Source of the DNA: Candidatus Hydrogenedentota bacterium
GTDB taxonomy: Bacteria > Hydrogenedentota > Hydrogenedentia > Hydrogenedentales > SLHB01
NCBI GenBank assembly: GCA_013359265.1
Contig: JABWCD010000006.1
Coordinates: 124,001-188,000 of the forward strand
Reading direction: 5' to 3'
Length of the DNA: 64,000 nucleotides
Shown: positions 15,540-25,531 of the stretch, in pieces
Numbering within the stretch: the first letter of the stretch is position 1
Layout: each line of letters opens with the position of its first letter
Position numbers and translations under genes: made by a program
Notes under the pieces: model-generated
Seen by the model: the letters and a program-made list of their open reading frames with translations, nothing else
Databases searched by the model: none
What the model was told of the DNA's origin: nothing

Positions 15540-16991
15540 TTACGTACTTCGCTTCCTCCCTGCAGCTTTCATGTTGATTGCTGGTAAGACTAGATCTGGC
15601 GAGACCATAGTCAATGTACGGGCACCTCTCGTGAGGGCAACATAAAGGTTTTTTGCAGTCATTCCCGTCGTATCCAGAAGCACGGCATGATCGAACTCGA
15701 GACCTTTGACGAGGACTGTCCTCCCGACAGTACAGGGCGATAGCCTGCGGCCGGCGTGACTTGTGCGATTCCGCGTCGCCCAGGCGGCTTCTCGAAGATT
15801 CTCGTACGCGCCGGTCTGGAACTCGCCCAAAGCCCGTAACATCTCGCGATAGAGGTCGCCTCTGTACAGCACCGCTTTAGGAATCTTTCGCATGGCCTTT
15901 ATGGCCGCCACGACTGGCCCAAGCGAGGCGTCCTGGGCCACTTCGGTCAAGGCCTGAACAACGGAGACATGTTTTGTCCTCCGGCTTACTGTGGGCAACC
16001 GTCCCTGACCAAACGCTGCGTAAGCGGAACTCAAATCCGTACCAACGGTTGTCAAGCAGAGTTTGGCGAAGTCAATGACGGCCGCAGCTCGTGCAGGCCC
16101 CGACGCACTGAAGATCGCCTCTGATGCCTCGATTAGTTCCCTGCAGTCGATAGGCTCGATGCATTGATAGAGACCTTTGAGGCGTTGCGCCACTTTGTGG
16201 CATTGGGCCGGCCACTGGTGTATAGCCACCACGCTTCCTCCATCCCGAGTGGCCTGGAAACACAGGTTTGTTTGCGCCTGGATCATAGCTTGCGCACGTC
16301 CACTCTTTCTCACATGGCAGACAGGAGTCCCGCGGAGATCAACAGGGGAAGAGTTCATGAGGCAGTCACGCACTCCCTGGAACCAAGAACCTAATTCAGG
16401 ATTGGTGTTCGCCCAGCGCCAAGGTTCTCGCAGTGCGGGCAAAGAATCGAAACTTCCTTCAATATGGTTAGCCCAATCAACGATCTTGTTCTTCCCGAAA
16501 TCAAAGATGCCCTGCAAAGGATCACCCAAGATCCGGCATGGCAAGGTTTCAGCAAGCGCCAAAACCAGATCGTGCTGTTCCAGGATACAATCTTGATACT
16601 CGTCAACATAAAGTCCCGAGTATGACATTTGCACAATGTCACGGACTGGTGAATTGCGAAAAAGCCTTGCGGCTGCCGAATATACTCCGTTCCACTCGTT
16701 ACCGGTGGGCCGGGGAGTTGCGAGGCAGGACGTTACAGGAAATGCCGCCGCGTAACGTAATGCGAAGCCTGCAATTGTGTCCACATGATACGCAGAGCAT
16801 GAGGCACCGACGTCGCGCAGCTTACGACGGAGCGCATCAACTCCAGCGTGAGTATGAGTAAGGATCAGTTCCCGTCCGCGCGCATACTTCGCGACGGCCG
16901 TGGCGATCAGATGTGTCTTACCACAACCAGCAGGAGCGGTAAGTGCGGCACGTTTTGCCTCCGAAAGCCTCTTGGCATCTTCAGCTTCCAT
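15540..16991 (-). CDS. gajB: Gabija helicase GajB (UvrD/PcrA-like)
   Basis: 483 residues. Walker A APAGCGKT lies at 19-26, motif II VDEYQD at 129-134, and a C-terminal motif VI is present as NLYVALTRGARTL. Length and layout fit GajB, the UvrD-like ATPase that senses DNA ends and activates GajA in Gabija anti-phage defence. It overlaps the end of gajA by 11 bases, the standard order gajA-gajB. The C-terminal motif confirms that the gene is complete. Confidence 0.92.
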   Translation of the reverse strand: MEAEDAKRLSEAKRAALTAPAGCGKTHLIATAVAKYARGRELILTHTHAGVDALRRKLRDVGASCSAYHVDTIAGFALRYAAAFPVTSCLATPRPTGNEWNGVYSAAARLFRNSPVRDIVQMSYSGLYVDEYQDCILEQHDLVLALAETLPCRILGDPLQGIFDFGKNKIVDWANHIEGSFDSLPALREPWRWANTNPELGSWFQGVRDCLMNSSPVDLRGTPVCHVRKSGRAQAMIQAQTNLCFQATRDGGSVVAIHQWPAQCHKVAQRLKGLYQCIEPIDCRELIEASEAIFSASGPARAAAVIDFAKLCLTTVGTDLSSAYAAFGQGRLPTVSRRTKHVSVVQALTEVAQDASLGPVVAAIKAMRKIPKAVLYRGDLYREMLRALGEFQTGAYENLREAAWATRNRTSHAGRRLSPCTVGRTVLVKGLEFDHAVLLDTTGMTAKNLYVALTRGARTLTMVSPDLVLPAINMKAAGRKRST

Positions 16992-18717
16992 GGACCCACT
17001 TCCGCAGATCTATCAGCTTCTGGGCAAGGTCAGTCTTAGGAATCCGATTCAGATACTCCACGATAAGGTCACCGAGTCTCTCCCCAAGACCTATCCGCTT
17101 GAACCACCCCTTGGACTTAGCCGTTTTGCCGATTGTTGCCCGAAGGGCGGGTGAGTCCTCCCAACTGTTTGGATCGGCGCTGATTTGTCCCGAAAAATCT
17201 GTACCTGACAGCTGATTCTTCACACTGGCGAGGATACTTTCTTCCCCATGTTCGCCCACGGCAAGTTGCAGCATTTCTACAACTCCTTCCCACGGCAGAT
17301 CCTGGGCAATGCGCTCCTCCGTAGCGAGATTGTCAGCCCATACGACCGTCGTCACGCCGTGTTTGACTAATTCGTCCGGCGTCGGGCTGACTTGCACATC
17401 TGAATCTCCCCAGTACACAACTTCGTATCCCAGCCTGTGGAACGCAAGGGTGGTCTGAGGCGCCTGCGATCCGTTTCCGTTGACGGGAACAATGCCATGA
17501 GAGGCGAGGGGAGTACGACCGCCATCCCGACACCAAAGAGTATCGAGTGCTCGACAAAAACCCACTTCGGTCTTCCCTTCGCAGACGAGGACACGTGCGC
17601 CAAGAAATGCTTCAGGCTCCCTACGAACGACGTCCTGCAAATCCTGGGGTACTACAATCACCTCAACCTTCCCGCCGGTCTGGCGGACTATTCTGAGTTC
17701 GGACGCCTGAATCTCTTGAATCACAACCGGCGAATGCGTTGTCATCAAGACTTGACCGAACGGTTCCGAAGACTTGCCTTCGGTGACATCGCCGTCCTGT
17801 CTCAAGACTCGAAGCAGACGGCGGATTCGATGCGGTTCCAGCCCGAACTCGATCTCATCTAACAGTGCGATGCCGCCCTGCTTGACCAATTCGCGTTGGA
17901 GGGCTAAAGAGAGCAGTCTGCGCGTACCGAGGCCGGCACGCCTTACCGGGACATCTCCATCGTGAAGCGAGAAGCCACCTTGCCCTATCGTCACCGCCTG
18001 AACGTCCAACTGAGCGTGATAACCACGGGCAGGCACAACTCCGACACCCTTTACAATGTTCTGGGCACGGTTAGCTGCTTCATCAAGGGAGGCAAGGCTC
18101 GTACCTTCAAGCGCTTTCCGTGCGGTGCGGCTAACATCAGCCAGAATAGCTGACATGTCGCCCGTCTTTCCGGTAAAGCGCGAAAGCACTGTACCCTTTC
18201 CCCACGTCAAGTGCCAGTCAACATAGGAACCCAGTTGTGCCACTCCCAACCTTTCTCGGTTCTTTGCGCTGATGGGCTTTCCCTCCGGGTGTCGATCATT
18301 GACGACAGTCCATACTGGCTCAAGAGAAGTGTCAACACGCAACCGGATAGAGAGCACCAGTTCGTCGCCCTCCTGGGGTTCATCGTGGATTTTCTTCTGT
18401 GTGGCGTCCCATCCACGTGCTTCCAAGCCAAACTTGCCCTCAAGGAGCAGCTCATCTGGTACGCCGCCAAGAGTCGCCGTAATCTCAATGACCTTTGTCG
18501 AGTCTCCGTTGCTGAAGTCAGCATCGTCGAAACTCGGATTCCATCTTGGGCTGAGCACTAACTCGAGCGCTTCGAGGACGGTCGATTTCCCTGAATCGCC
18601 TGGCCCGATCAGGCACAGAAAGGAAGCATCTGGCATCCAGTCAAGTTCTTGGATGCCACGAAAACCGGAGATTCGCAAGTGTCGAACACGCATTACTTTT
18701 CTTCCCTCCGTGGCCAT
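16981..18717 (-). CDS. gajA: Gabija nuclease GajA (OLD-family ATPase with TOPRIM)
   Basis: 578 residues. Walker A GPGDSGKS lies at 38-45, Walker B is IALLDEIEFGLEP near 283-295, followed by TTHSP. The C-terminal TOPRIM domain has E380 in VLVCEGKTE and D438/D440 in WGDSDVQ. GajA is a site-specific DNA-nicking enzyme held off by nucleotides and released when phage deplete them. All key residues are present, and length equals that of characterised GajA. An upstream cyclase-like gene ends 15 bases before its start, so the three genes are probably one operon. Confidence 0.94.
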   Translation of the reverse strand: MATEGRKVMRVRHLRISGFRGIQELDWMPDASFLCLIGPGDSGKSTVLEALELVLSPRWNPSFDDADFSNGDSTKVIEITATLGGVPDELLLEGKFGLEARGWDATQKKIHDEPQEGDELVLSIRLRVDTSLEPVWTVVNDRHPEGKPISAKNRERLGVAQLGSYVDWHLTWGKGTVLSRFTGKTGDMSAILADVSRTARKALEGTSLASLDEAANRAQNIVKGVGVVPARGYHAQLDVQAVTIGQGGFSLHDGDVPVRRAGLGTRRLLSLALQRELVKQGGIALLDEIEFGLEPHRIRRLLRVLRQDGDVTEGKSSEPFGQVLMTTHSPVVIQEIQASELRIVRQTGGKVEVIVVPQDLQDVVRREPEAFLGARVLVCEGKTEVGFCRALDTLWCRDGGRTPLASHGIVPVNGNGSQAPQTTLAFHRLGYEVVYWGDSDVQVSPTPDELVKHGVTTVVWADNLATEERIAQDLPWEGVVEMLQLAVGEHGEESILASVKNQLSGTDFSGQISADPNSWEDSPALRATIGKTAKSKGWFKRIGLGERLGDLIVEYLNRIPKTDLAQKLIDLRKWVHGS

Positions 18718-18732
18718 CGACGGGCTATTTGC

Positions 18733-19710
18733 TCACTCTGCTGGCAAACCCAATGAGATTGGCTGCAAGCCCGCCAATTTCACGTTCTCTGCTGCAAGGC
18801 AAGCATTCAGATATCCGGCAAACCATAGGTACTTCCCTCTTATGGGCACGTCACTTGACGACCCAAGATGCCGCGCGATGAATTCTCGAAGAGAACTGAG
18901 CCACTCTTCACGCGACTGATTGTTGAACACATTCCGTCGTATCGTCTTCCCATCGTCTGTGCGCGAAATCGTCTGACGAATGACGTAGTGGCGATCTAAT
19001 CGTGGATGCAGGATGTCAAGGAATCTCAAACTATCGGAGTCCTCGCGGAGGAAGTCGGTAATCCAGAGATCTGAGTTGTGGGGATCTGGCGAGCAGAGCG
19101 GAGAGGCTGGCACCCTCTTGACGGGATCTTCCCGCTCGACCCGCTTAATGTGTTCGTAGAGTGCGTTGCTGACTATGATTCGCGGATGTTTCGCACGACA
19201 GCTTTCGAGGCGATAGGCTTCTACCAGTCCTGGCCCAAGGGTAATAGGTAGGTCCGACTTGCTGAACCTCTCGTACACTACTCTTTCCCCAACGGCGTCT
19301 GCCGATGCTTTGGTGCTATCACGGCCGGCATCGGCACTCCACATGTCATGCCAGTACATGTTGCCAATCGTCACGGCGCCGCGGAGACAGCAGTCCATCT
19401 CCAATAGGCAGTCATACAAGAAACGAACGGTCTCCAAGACAGAGGCTATCATTTGAGATTCGGTCGGCACGAAAAGCACAATACTGTCCGAGAAGGAACG
19501 CACCTGCATCCGCCATTGTTTGCTCTCGCCAGTTCCTAGATCTCGGACCCACTTCTCAGGAGGGGCGATATTTGCGGCCTCGTTGAGCATCAAAACCAGA
19601 CGGCGAAGTACGTCGGGATTTCGCTCACTTTCTCTCACGATTTGCTCGAAGCCAAGAATGTCGAGAAAGGCAACGTAGCATTCGGTGTATTCCAGATGTT
19701 GCTCGATCAT
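18733..19710 (-). CDS. Class III nucleotide-cyclase-like protein linked to Gabija
   Basis: 325 residues. AFLDILGFE (D17) and SFSDSIVLF (D75) carry the two metal-binding aspartates expected for a class III cyclase or GGDEF-like palm. LRGAVTIGNMY (R110) matches the strand with the transition-state arginine. The C-terminal 120 residues form a separate helical/beta part (LRFLDILHPRLDRHYV). Proteins with this FLDILGF pattern are usually unannotated; cyclase activity is inference. It heads the Gabija operon. A signal nucleotide made here could act on GajA, which is nucleotide-sensitive, or it may be an independent defence gene. A 198-base gap with no gene separates it from brxL. Confidence 0.7.
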   Translation of the reverse strand: MIEQHLEYTECYVAFLDILGFEQIVRESERNPDVLRRLVLMLNEAANIAPPEKWVRDLGTGESKQWRMQVRSFSDSIVLFVPTESQMIASVLETVRFLYDCLLEMDCCLRGAVTIGNMYWHDMWSADAGRDSTKASADAVGERVVYERFSKSDLPITLGPGLVEAYRLESCRAKHPRIIVSNALYEHIKRVEREDPVKRVPASPLCSPDPHNSDLWITDFLREDSDSLRFLDILHPRLDRHYVIRQTISRTDDGKTIRRNVFNNQSREEWLSSLREFIARHLGSSSDVPIRGKYLWFAGYLNACLAAENVKLAGLQPISLGLPAE

Positions 19711-19908
19711 TGTTCTCGCTATCCTTGTATCGGGTCTGAAAAGTCGCGTATATTCGTTCGGCAGTGATCAAGCGCCGTGGCCCTCAATGCACGCACCGAA
19801 TACTTAAACTACACAATCTCGATCTTTCGATGTTTTCGCAATCAGAACCCTCGTTGTCGTTACGTGCACGAAACGCGCAATGCCTTTTTAGCTCGGTGAA
19901 CTCCAAAC

Positions 19909-21963
19909 TCAGTCCTCCAGCGCCTTGAATACCGCGTCGGGTGCGTCTTTGTAGAACTCGATCTTGATCTTTGTCCATAGGTCGTCGGGGAGATCATTTA
20001 ATTGCCGGCGTGCGGACACGGGCATCAATAACGTTTGTGCCTGTTTGTCGACGGCGAGTTCGGCTACTTGGACCGCGTTTGGAATCATCTCGATTGAGCC
20101 ACCCAGATTGAGAGCACCGACAATGATTGTTCCGCCCCGGGTATTGCGTCCGAGCAGGCTTCCACAGAAAGCAACGAGAACCGGCAGTCCGAGGCCGACT
20201 CCCGATTTGTCGGCGTCCATCGGCCGCATTTGAATCGAGAACTCCTCTTCGCGCGGATTGCGATCGCCGACGAGTTCCTTTGCACGCCCGTACAGATTCT
20301 GCTCACCAACCTTTACGCTTTCGCGGAATGCCGGAGGAGTTGGTTGATTCAGAACCCTGACCCCGCCGCCAGGCCCACACGTTACTTCGATCCGATACAG
20401 GCCGGGTCCCGCCTCAGGCGCGCCGGGGCTCACCGCCCATACTTGGCCAGGCGGAAGCGGATCGGTCTCAATCGCCTCATCACTGTGCAGTTCTGGTGTC
20501 GATACGAACTGCTCAATTCCGTCCGCTCCCAACATGTAGCTGAAGTGGGTGTTACGAAATTCACTCTTGAAAACACGCTTCTGCTGCTCCTTCACGCGCC
20601 GACGGGACTCCAGGGCAAGTCGCACGATCCATTCGAGGTCCTCGTCGGATATCGGCAAGCTGGGATCTGGAAAGAGCAATTTGATCAGACCGCTAACGGT
20701 CTTGTTTACGGCCTCAATATCGCGTCCGCTGAGCGCGCCGCCCAGGTATACGCGACCCTGAAGAGCAGCAAGACGGTTTCCTGACCGCAATCGACTCCAG
20801 CACTCGCTCAGGAAATCGCTGACAAGACCAAAATGGTTGGTGAGGTGTTGGTCCGCGCTGACTTTCGGGAAATCCCAACCAGGTGAGAACGCATGGAGCC
20901 GATCCATGAATGCCGTATCGTCGCGCATCTCCTTGGGCATCGGGCTCAACAGATGACCAATCTTCTGCTGCTGCGCGACATCCACATCGAAGTTGCCAAC
21001 CATGACAAGGCTGCCGTCCGCGCGAATATTGTCCTTGCCGCGACTGAACTGACCGGAGGCCATGTATCCCTTCATGATGTTCACGCCATCTTTCTGGTCG
21101 AAGGAAATACCGGCCACCTCATCAAAGCAGACAACGTCGTATTGGCAGACCAGTCCCCGCTGACCATTCGCCATGTTCACGAACATTTTCGCCACGGTTG
21201 CTTTACCGCCCGATATGAGATGAGCGTAAGGGGATATTTGCTGGAAGAGATGGCTCTTACCGGTTCCTCGTGGCCCCAGTTCCACAAAGTTGTAGTTCCG
21301 CTCCACGAACGGCACCATCCGCAGCAACGTTACTCTCTTCGCACGCTCATCAAAGGCCGCAGGCTCCAGACCGATCGACCGCAGAAGCAGGTCAATCCAT
21401 TCTTGGGTCGTGAAGGCTTGCCGTCCCTTCGCGAAAACGTCCAAGGCGTCTGCCTTCGATAGCTGGATTGGTCGTAGTCCCCGGACTCCAAATGGCCTGC
21501 CGGAATTCTGCTGCGCGATGATCGCGTCGTAGTCGAGTTCCACCTCTGCGTAGAAACCGTCCGTGAGCATGCGCTCGTTCTCGCGCACCAGGTCGTCCGC
21601 GATTCGCACGTCTCTCAGCGCAAGGCTTGGCAACTCCGCGATGTAGCAATCGTTCTTGGCGTCGAGCCGCGCTTTGATAATGTCAATGATGCGGACAGAA
21701 CCCTTCTCCTTTGCGCGGGCCTTGAATAGCTCTTCTTCACCCGTGCGAACTGTACGATCCTTGAGTTGTCTCTCGACGATTCCTATGCCTTCAAGAATCT
21801 CGCTTTCGTTGACAGTGGCGCAATAGCGCCCAAGGAGAAACTCCACAACATACGTCGGCACGGGATATTGCCGCGCGTACTTTCGTACCAGATCCTTGCG
21901 GACCAGGTACCCATCGAAGGCCGACGCAGCAAGTTTGTCCAGTTGATCAAGTTCCAGTGACAT
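19909..21963 (-). CDS. brxL: BREX protein BrxL (Lon-like, AAA+)
   Basis: 684 residues. The N-terminal part covers about 200 residues. The ATPase core has GPRGTGKS at 230-237 and VVCFDEVAGI near 280. The C-terminal Lon-like domain has the serine in MDADKSGVGLGLPV and the lysine region ELAVDKQAQ, so the dyad Ser/Lys appears kept. BrxL forms ring assemblies on DNA and is needed for phage restriction in type 1 BREX. It is the last gene of the operon, one base after the end of pglZ. Confidence 0.95.
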   Translation of the reverse strand: MSLELDQLDKLAASAFDGYLVRKDLVRKYARQYPVPTYVVEFLLGRYCATVNESEILEGIGIVERQLKDRTVRTGEEELFKARAKEKGSVRIIDIIKARLDAKNDCYIAELPSLALRDVRIADDLVRENERMLTDGFYAEVELDYDAIIAQQNSGRPFGVRGLRPIQLSKADALDVFAKGRQAFTTQEWIDLLLRSIGLEPAAFDERAKRVTLLRMVPFVERNYNFVELGPRGTGKSHLFQQISPYAHLISGGKATVAKMFVNMANGQRGLVCQYDVVCFDEVAGISFDQKDGVNIMKGYMASGQFSRGKDNIRADGSLVMVGNFDVDVAQQQKIGHLLSPMPKEMRDDTAFMDRLHAFSPGWDFPKVSADQHLTNHFGLVSDFLSECWSRLRSGNRLAALQGRVYLGGALSGRDIEAVNKTVSGLIKLLFPDPSLPISDEDLEWIVRLALESRRRVKEQQKRVFKSEFRNTHFSYMLGADGIEQFVSTPELHSDEAIETDPLPPGQVWAVSPGAPEAGPGLYRIEVTCGPGGGVRVLNQPTPPAFRESVKVGEQNLYGRAKELVGDRNPREEEFSIQMRPMDADKSGVGLGLPVLVAFCGSLLGRNTRGGTIIVGALNLGGSIEMIPNAVQVAELAVDKQAQTLLMPVSARRQLNDLPDDLWTKIKIEFYKDAPDAVFKALED

Positions 21964-24300
21964 TTAGTTTTCTCCAACCTGAGTCGGCTTCTGATCCAAG
22001 ATGTTTTCTGCACTGTCCAGCAGCACGACCACGGCTGCGGCGCCCTCGTGGCGATCATCCGCGACCGCGAGGCTCACTTCGCCGTTTTTGTCGACAACTT
22101 TCGCAGACACCACAATGCTTGTATCGCTCTTCCTGGGGTGAAGTCGCAGGTCCACTGTCACCCCGGATGCGTTGGTATCGACCGTGACCCGGCATCGCAT
22201 GCCGCGCCAGGAAACCCCGGTAATTTTTGCGCGCGTAGCCTCCGTGCCTCGCTCAACGATCATGTCTGGCACGACGCATTCCTGTGGGCTGATTCCGCCG
22301 TGGGCATATTCGACGCTGGCAAAGAAGCTCCCGATTCCGGGCGGCGAAACAATCTGTACATGCGGGTTCCAATGCCATGGGAAAACCGGGAAGCCGTCCG
22401 GCGTCTTTCCTTGAGCAACCGCGCAACGCGCCCACTTCGTTTCCGTTAGATATTTGGGCAACTCCACCTTTGGAAGGCCTCCCGGCAGCAACAACCAGCC
22501 GTGGTCCGTCACAATGCGGACCTTTGACCATCCGCCCGAGAGCAGCGCCGATACCCGCTCAAGAATGCTGTCGATCTCTGCGGAAATCTGCTGCGCCAGT
22601 CCGGCCCCAAGTGCATGCCCACGCGAATCGAGCCGGCCGGTCTCTGTCCAACCACCTTGCTGCGAACCGGAGGGGATGATGATCTCTCCGTCGTCCATCA
22701 CTTCGATTCCCTGCCGCGCCATTTCGTCTCGTAGCCGCTGTGCGCTCGACGGTTTATTGCCAACCCCAAGCGTGGGCGCGAACTCGCCATACTCGGCAGT
22801 CTCTTCACAGGCCATGTGCGCGGGTGAGGCAACAGGTTTTGCAGTGGCCGTTACCGATGGTACCGGCACCAACCTGTGCGACAGACGCACACGGTATCCG
22901 CGCACTTCGAGTTGCTCCTGAAGTCGTCCCGCCACGTCGAACCGTAGCCCGTCAGCAAAAACAATGCATGTCTCCGACTGGGGCAGTACGCCGAGCGCAC
23001 CTTTCCGAAGTTCGTCCAGTTGCTTGCCGACGATGTTCTGAAAGTGCCGCGCCGACTCGTCCAGCCACGGTTTGTACACGGTATTGATCACACCATGGAC
23101 GAGTGCTTTGTCTGCGCCGGAATTCGCCTGGGCCAATGCTTCCATAGCCGCGGCGTCACAACGCCATCCCTCGGCCGCATAGGCACTCGAGATCGCCTCA
23201 AGTGTCGTTCCACCCAACGGCTTTCGTGCGAGGCTTGCAAGTTTGGAGAGAGGATCCAGCAGCATCGCCAGCGAACTCTCGCCAATTTGCGCCCATACCC
23301 ACTGTCGGCGCTGGCCATGGTCCTTTTCCAACGCAAGGATTCGACTGCACGCCTCCGTGTGTGGAAGAGCCGCGACGTTCGTAAGCGCTGTCCGAAGTGT
23401 TGATTCTTCGTCTGCATTGCGCGCAGGTTGCCGCGCGGGATCGCTCAGCAGATCCCGCGGCGTTGTATTCCGCAATACGTTCGCAATGCCGGTATACAGC
23501 TGCGGCGCTTCGCAAAACCGCTGCCACGCCTTCTCCCAATTCCCACGCCCTTCAAGCAACCGCTCGCCTGCCTGCATTGGACCCGACTGGTCGGGATCGA
23601 ACAGGAATTCCCGGCCGCAAACGCTGCGAAACGCTTCCCAGCGTGCCCCGTCGCATCGCTTTCGAAATCCGGTATCGTCGCTCATCCACAAGAGCACGTC
23701 CCGGATAGAATCGCCCACAGCGAGGCGGTCAAAGTCCTCTGCTTCGAGCCGTCGTCCATACAACGCCCCTATCGGCTCATTCGCGAGCAACGGCAAGGCG
23801 CGCATCATCGCTTCTTTTGTTCGTTGATCCGTCGCCATGTCCAGGTCGAGCGTGTCGATGGACGTGAGAAAGGCTTCCACGGTCCAGTCCCGGCCGTTGC
23901 GCTGATGCCACACGGCCCCTCGGTATTGCAGTTCGATGAGCGGCTGCAACTGCCGGGGACAATCCCCGCCGGCCCGGAGTTGCTGTCGGCTTACGCCTGG
24001 CAGATACAGAATCGGGGTGGCGCCTTCCGGCGGCGCCAGATCGGGAAGTGTCCGATCGACGATGCATCGCAGCCAAATCACCGGCCCCGTGCGCTTCTCC
24101 GGATCGTATTCGCCGAAGACATAGAGCTGCGGCAGCGCCACCTGCAAGGCCTGGATAATCGGCCGCCATTGACCATCCGCGTCGGTCCACAACAGCGCCA
24201 CAGGCTCCGCGACGCCTTCCGGAACGCGTAGCGCCGCTTCCACTGATGCCTTTATCGCTTCGACGAGCGTTTCTCGGCCGCTTACTGTCTTCGAACTCAT
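21964..24300 (-). CDS. pglZ: BREX alkaline-phosphatase-like protein PglZ
   Basis: 778 residues. The central to C-terminal PglZ domain shows IVFADGLRFDVAGRLQEQL, where D is the usual metal/nucleophile region. It continues with GRLDSRGHALG, VRIVTDHGWLLLP (D and H of the alkaline phosphatase site) and GGISPQECVVP. The length fits the shorter PglZ type of BREX-1-like systems. It overlaps the upstream peptidase gene by four bases (ATGA). The natural substrate is not known; in BREX it is needed for both methylation and restriction. Confidence 0.94.
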   Translation of the reverse strand: MSSKTVSGRETLVEAIKASVEAALRVPEGVAEPVALLWTDADGQWRPIIQALQVALPQLYVFGEYDPEKRTGPVIWLRCIVDRTLPDLAPPEGATPILYLPGVSRQQLRAGGDCPRQLQPLIELQYRGAVWHQRNGRDWTVEAFLTSIDTLDLDMATDQRTKEAMMRALPLLANEPIGALYGRRLEAEDFDRLAVGDSIRDVLLWMSDDTGFRKRCDGARWEAFRSVCGREFLFDPDQSGPMQAGERLLEGRGNWEKAWQRFCEAPQLYTGIANVLRNTTPRDLLSDPARQPARNADEESTLRTALTNVAALPHTEACSRILALEKDHGQRRQWVWAQIGESSLAMLLDPLSKLASLARKPLGGTTLEAISSAYAAEGWRCDAAAMEALAQANSGADKALVHGVINTVYKPWLDESARHFQNIVGKQLDELRKGALGVLPQSETCIVFADGLRFDVAGRLQEQLEVRGYRVRLSHRLVPVPSVTATAKPVASPAHMACEETAEYGEFAPTLGVGNKPSSAQRLRDEMARQGIEVMDDGEIIIPSGSQQGGWTETGRLDSRGHALGAGLAQQISAEIDSILERVSALLSGGWSKVRIVTDHGWLLLPGGLPKVELPKYLTETKWARCAVAQGKTPDGFPVFPWHWNPHVQIVSPPGIGSFFASVEYAHGGISPQECVVPDMIVERGTEATRAKITGVSWRGMRCRVTVDTNASGVTVDLRLHPRKSDTSIVVSAKVVDKNGEVSLAVADDRHEGAAAVVVLLDSAENILDQKPTQVGEN

Positions 24301-25418
24301 TGATTTCTCCTGCGCTTCGGTTCCGGTCGAGGTTTTTTCGGCGGCACGTTCTCGCGTGCCATCTTCTCGATCGCCCCGGCTACCTTGGCGATGAGGTCGA
24401 GCGATACGGAGTCCGGTAACGGTCCACCTCTGAGGTGGCCGGACACATAAGCCGCGCTCGAACCTTCTAGGCCCAATCGAGTCGTAACGATGTAAGCGAC
24501 GGATTCCGCCTCAATCTCTACTGTTTGTCGCGTGAGATTGGTTCGACAGGGCCACCACAAATCTCGGTCGGTCCCCAAGTGCCCCAGTAAAATGTGGGCC
24601 AGTTCATGACACAGGACGCCCAGACGGCTCGGCGCGTCGAGCCCGTCGTGCAACGCGATGCGCATCTTCCAATCTCCCGACCCATGGGCAGTGGTGGCAA
24701 AGCCAGCGTTGGATGATGACAACGTCTTGACGTCGACACGTATCCCATAACTGCCAGCATTCTTCGTCATGCGGCTGAGCCAGGAAGAATCGAACTCGCC
24801 CTCGAATTTCGCAAAGTCAGTCAAGTGCTTTGGCAATGGCGCGCCGTCCGTTTGATCGACGTCGTAGACGAGCAGGACCGGGTGCATCGGAGCCAAGATG
24901 AGCATCGGTCGCGCGTCTTCCTTCAGATATCGATCAAAACGCTCTCGCCAGTCCTTTTCGCGAGCGTAGAAACCACAACTTGGATTCTGTACCTTCACGA
25001 GCATGTTGTTGTAAGGCGCATACTCCCGGAAGCCGGCCATAAACGTAATCATTTCGGAGAAGGCCTCGGAACTTCGGTAGGCGTTACTGGCGTGAACCAG
25101 CGCATCTATCCCAGTGGCTGTTTCGCGGTCAGGCAAATTGCCTCCTCGAATCGCCTCCTCAACCTCGCCGCTTTCGATAAGCCCATAGACATATTCGCGC
25201 ACCGCGCGCGAAAGGGACTTGTCGATTTCGATTTCCCTTAGTGCCGCCTCCAACTCCCAGCGAACGGACCACCCCAATTCCTTCTCAAGGCGTAGCAGCA
25301 ACTCACTGGCCGTTGGTTGGACGTACCGCGAAACCAGATCGGTAATCCGTTCCCGAATTTCCTTTCTCATCTCGGGCGGCGCGAGCAGGCTCAGCTGTGC
25401 GGTATCGCTCGTACTCAT
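24297..25418 (-). CDS. ArdC/ImmA-IrrE-like zinc metallopeptidase in BREX operon
   Basis: 373 residues. YAPYNNMLVKVQNP near residue 135 is the pattern of the ArdC-type N-terminal region. CHELAHILLGH near 270 is an HExxH zinc site, and EIEAESVAYIV supplies the third ligand. The C-terminus is a basic tail (PPKKPRPEPKRRR). Related peptidases cleave repressors or act as anti-restriction proteins. Its place inside BREX, with ATGA overlaps on both sides, suggests control or activation of the system. That is inference. Confidence 0.82.
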   Translation of the reverse strand: MSTSDTAQLSLLAPPEMRKEIRERITDLVSRYVQPTASELLLRLEKELGWSVRWELEAALREIEIDKSLSRAVREYVYGLIESGEVEEAIRGGNLPDRETATGIDALVHASNAYRSSEAFSEMITFMAGFREYAPYNNMLVKVQNPSCGFYAREKDWRERFDRYLKEDARPMLILAPMHPVLLVYDVDQTDGAPLPKHLTDFAKFEGEFDSSWLSRMTKNAGSYGIRVDVKTLSSSNAGFATTAHGSGDWKMRIALHDGLDAPSRLGVLCHELAHILLGHLGTDRDLWWPCRTNLTRQTVEIEAESVAYIVTTRLGLEGSSAAYVSGHLRGGPLPDSVSLDLIAKVAGAIEKMARENVPPKKPRPEPKRRRNQ

Positions 25419-25531
25419 ACGCTACCCTTCCACTCGTCGCCGGCTAGTTTGACGGTCTCGGTGTAGGGGGCGTCGCTCTGACGCACGCCGTCGAATATCG
25501 TTCCTTGATTGACAATTAACTCCGTGCTCAT
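25415..25531 (-). CDS. 38-residue micro-ORF coupled on both sides
   Basis: In the only gap of the BREX operon, an ATG at 25531 overlaps the stop of the 282-residue gene (ATGA), and its TGA at 25415-25417 overlaps the ATG of the peptidase gene (ATGA). The 38 codons are open and give a mixed acidic chain (GTIFDGVRQSDAPYTETVKL). The peptidase start has a GGAAGGG ahead of it inside this frame. Two perfect coupling overlaps are hard to get by chance. A function as a small regulator, or only as a translational bridge, is possible. Confidence 0.6.
   Translation of the reverse strand: MSTELIVNQGTIFDGVRQSDAPYTETVKLAGDEWKGSV

Noticed and set aside
15409-15645. Plus-strand frame of 78 codons after the 225-residue gene
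   Set aside because: Overlaps the conserved C-terminal end of gajB on the other strand and has no motif.
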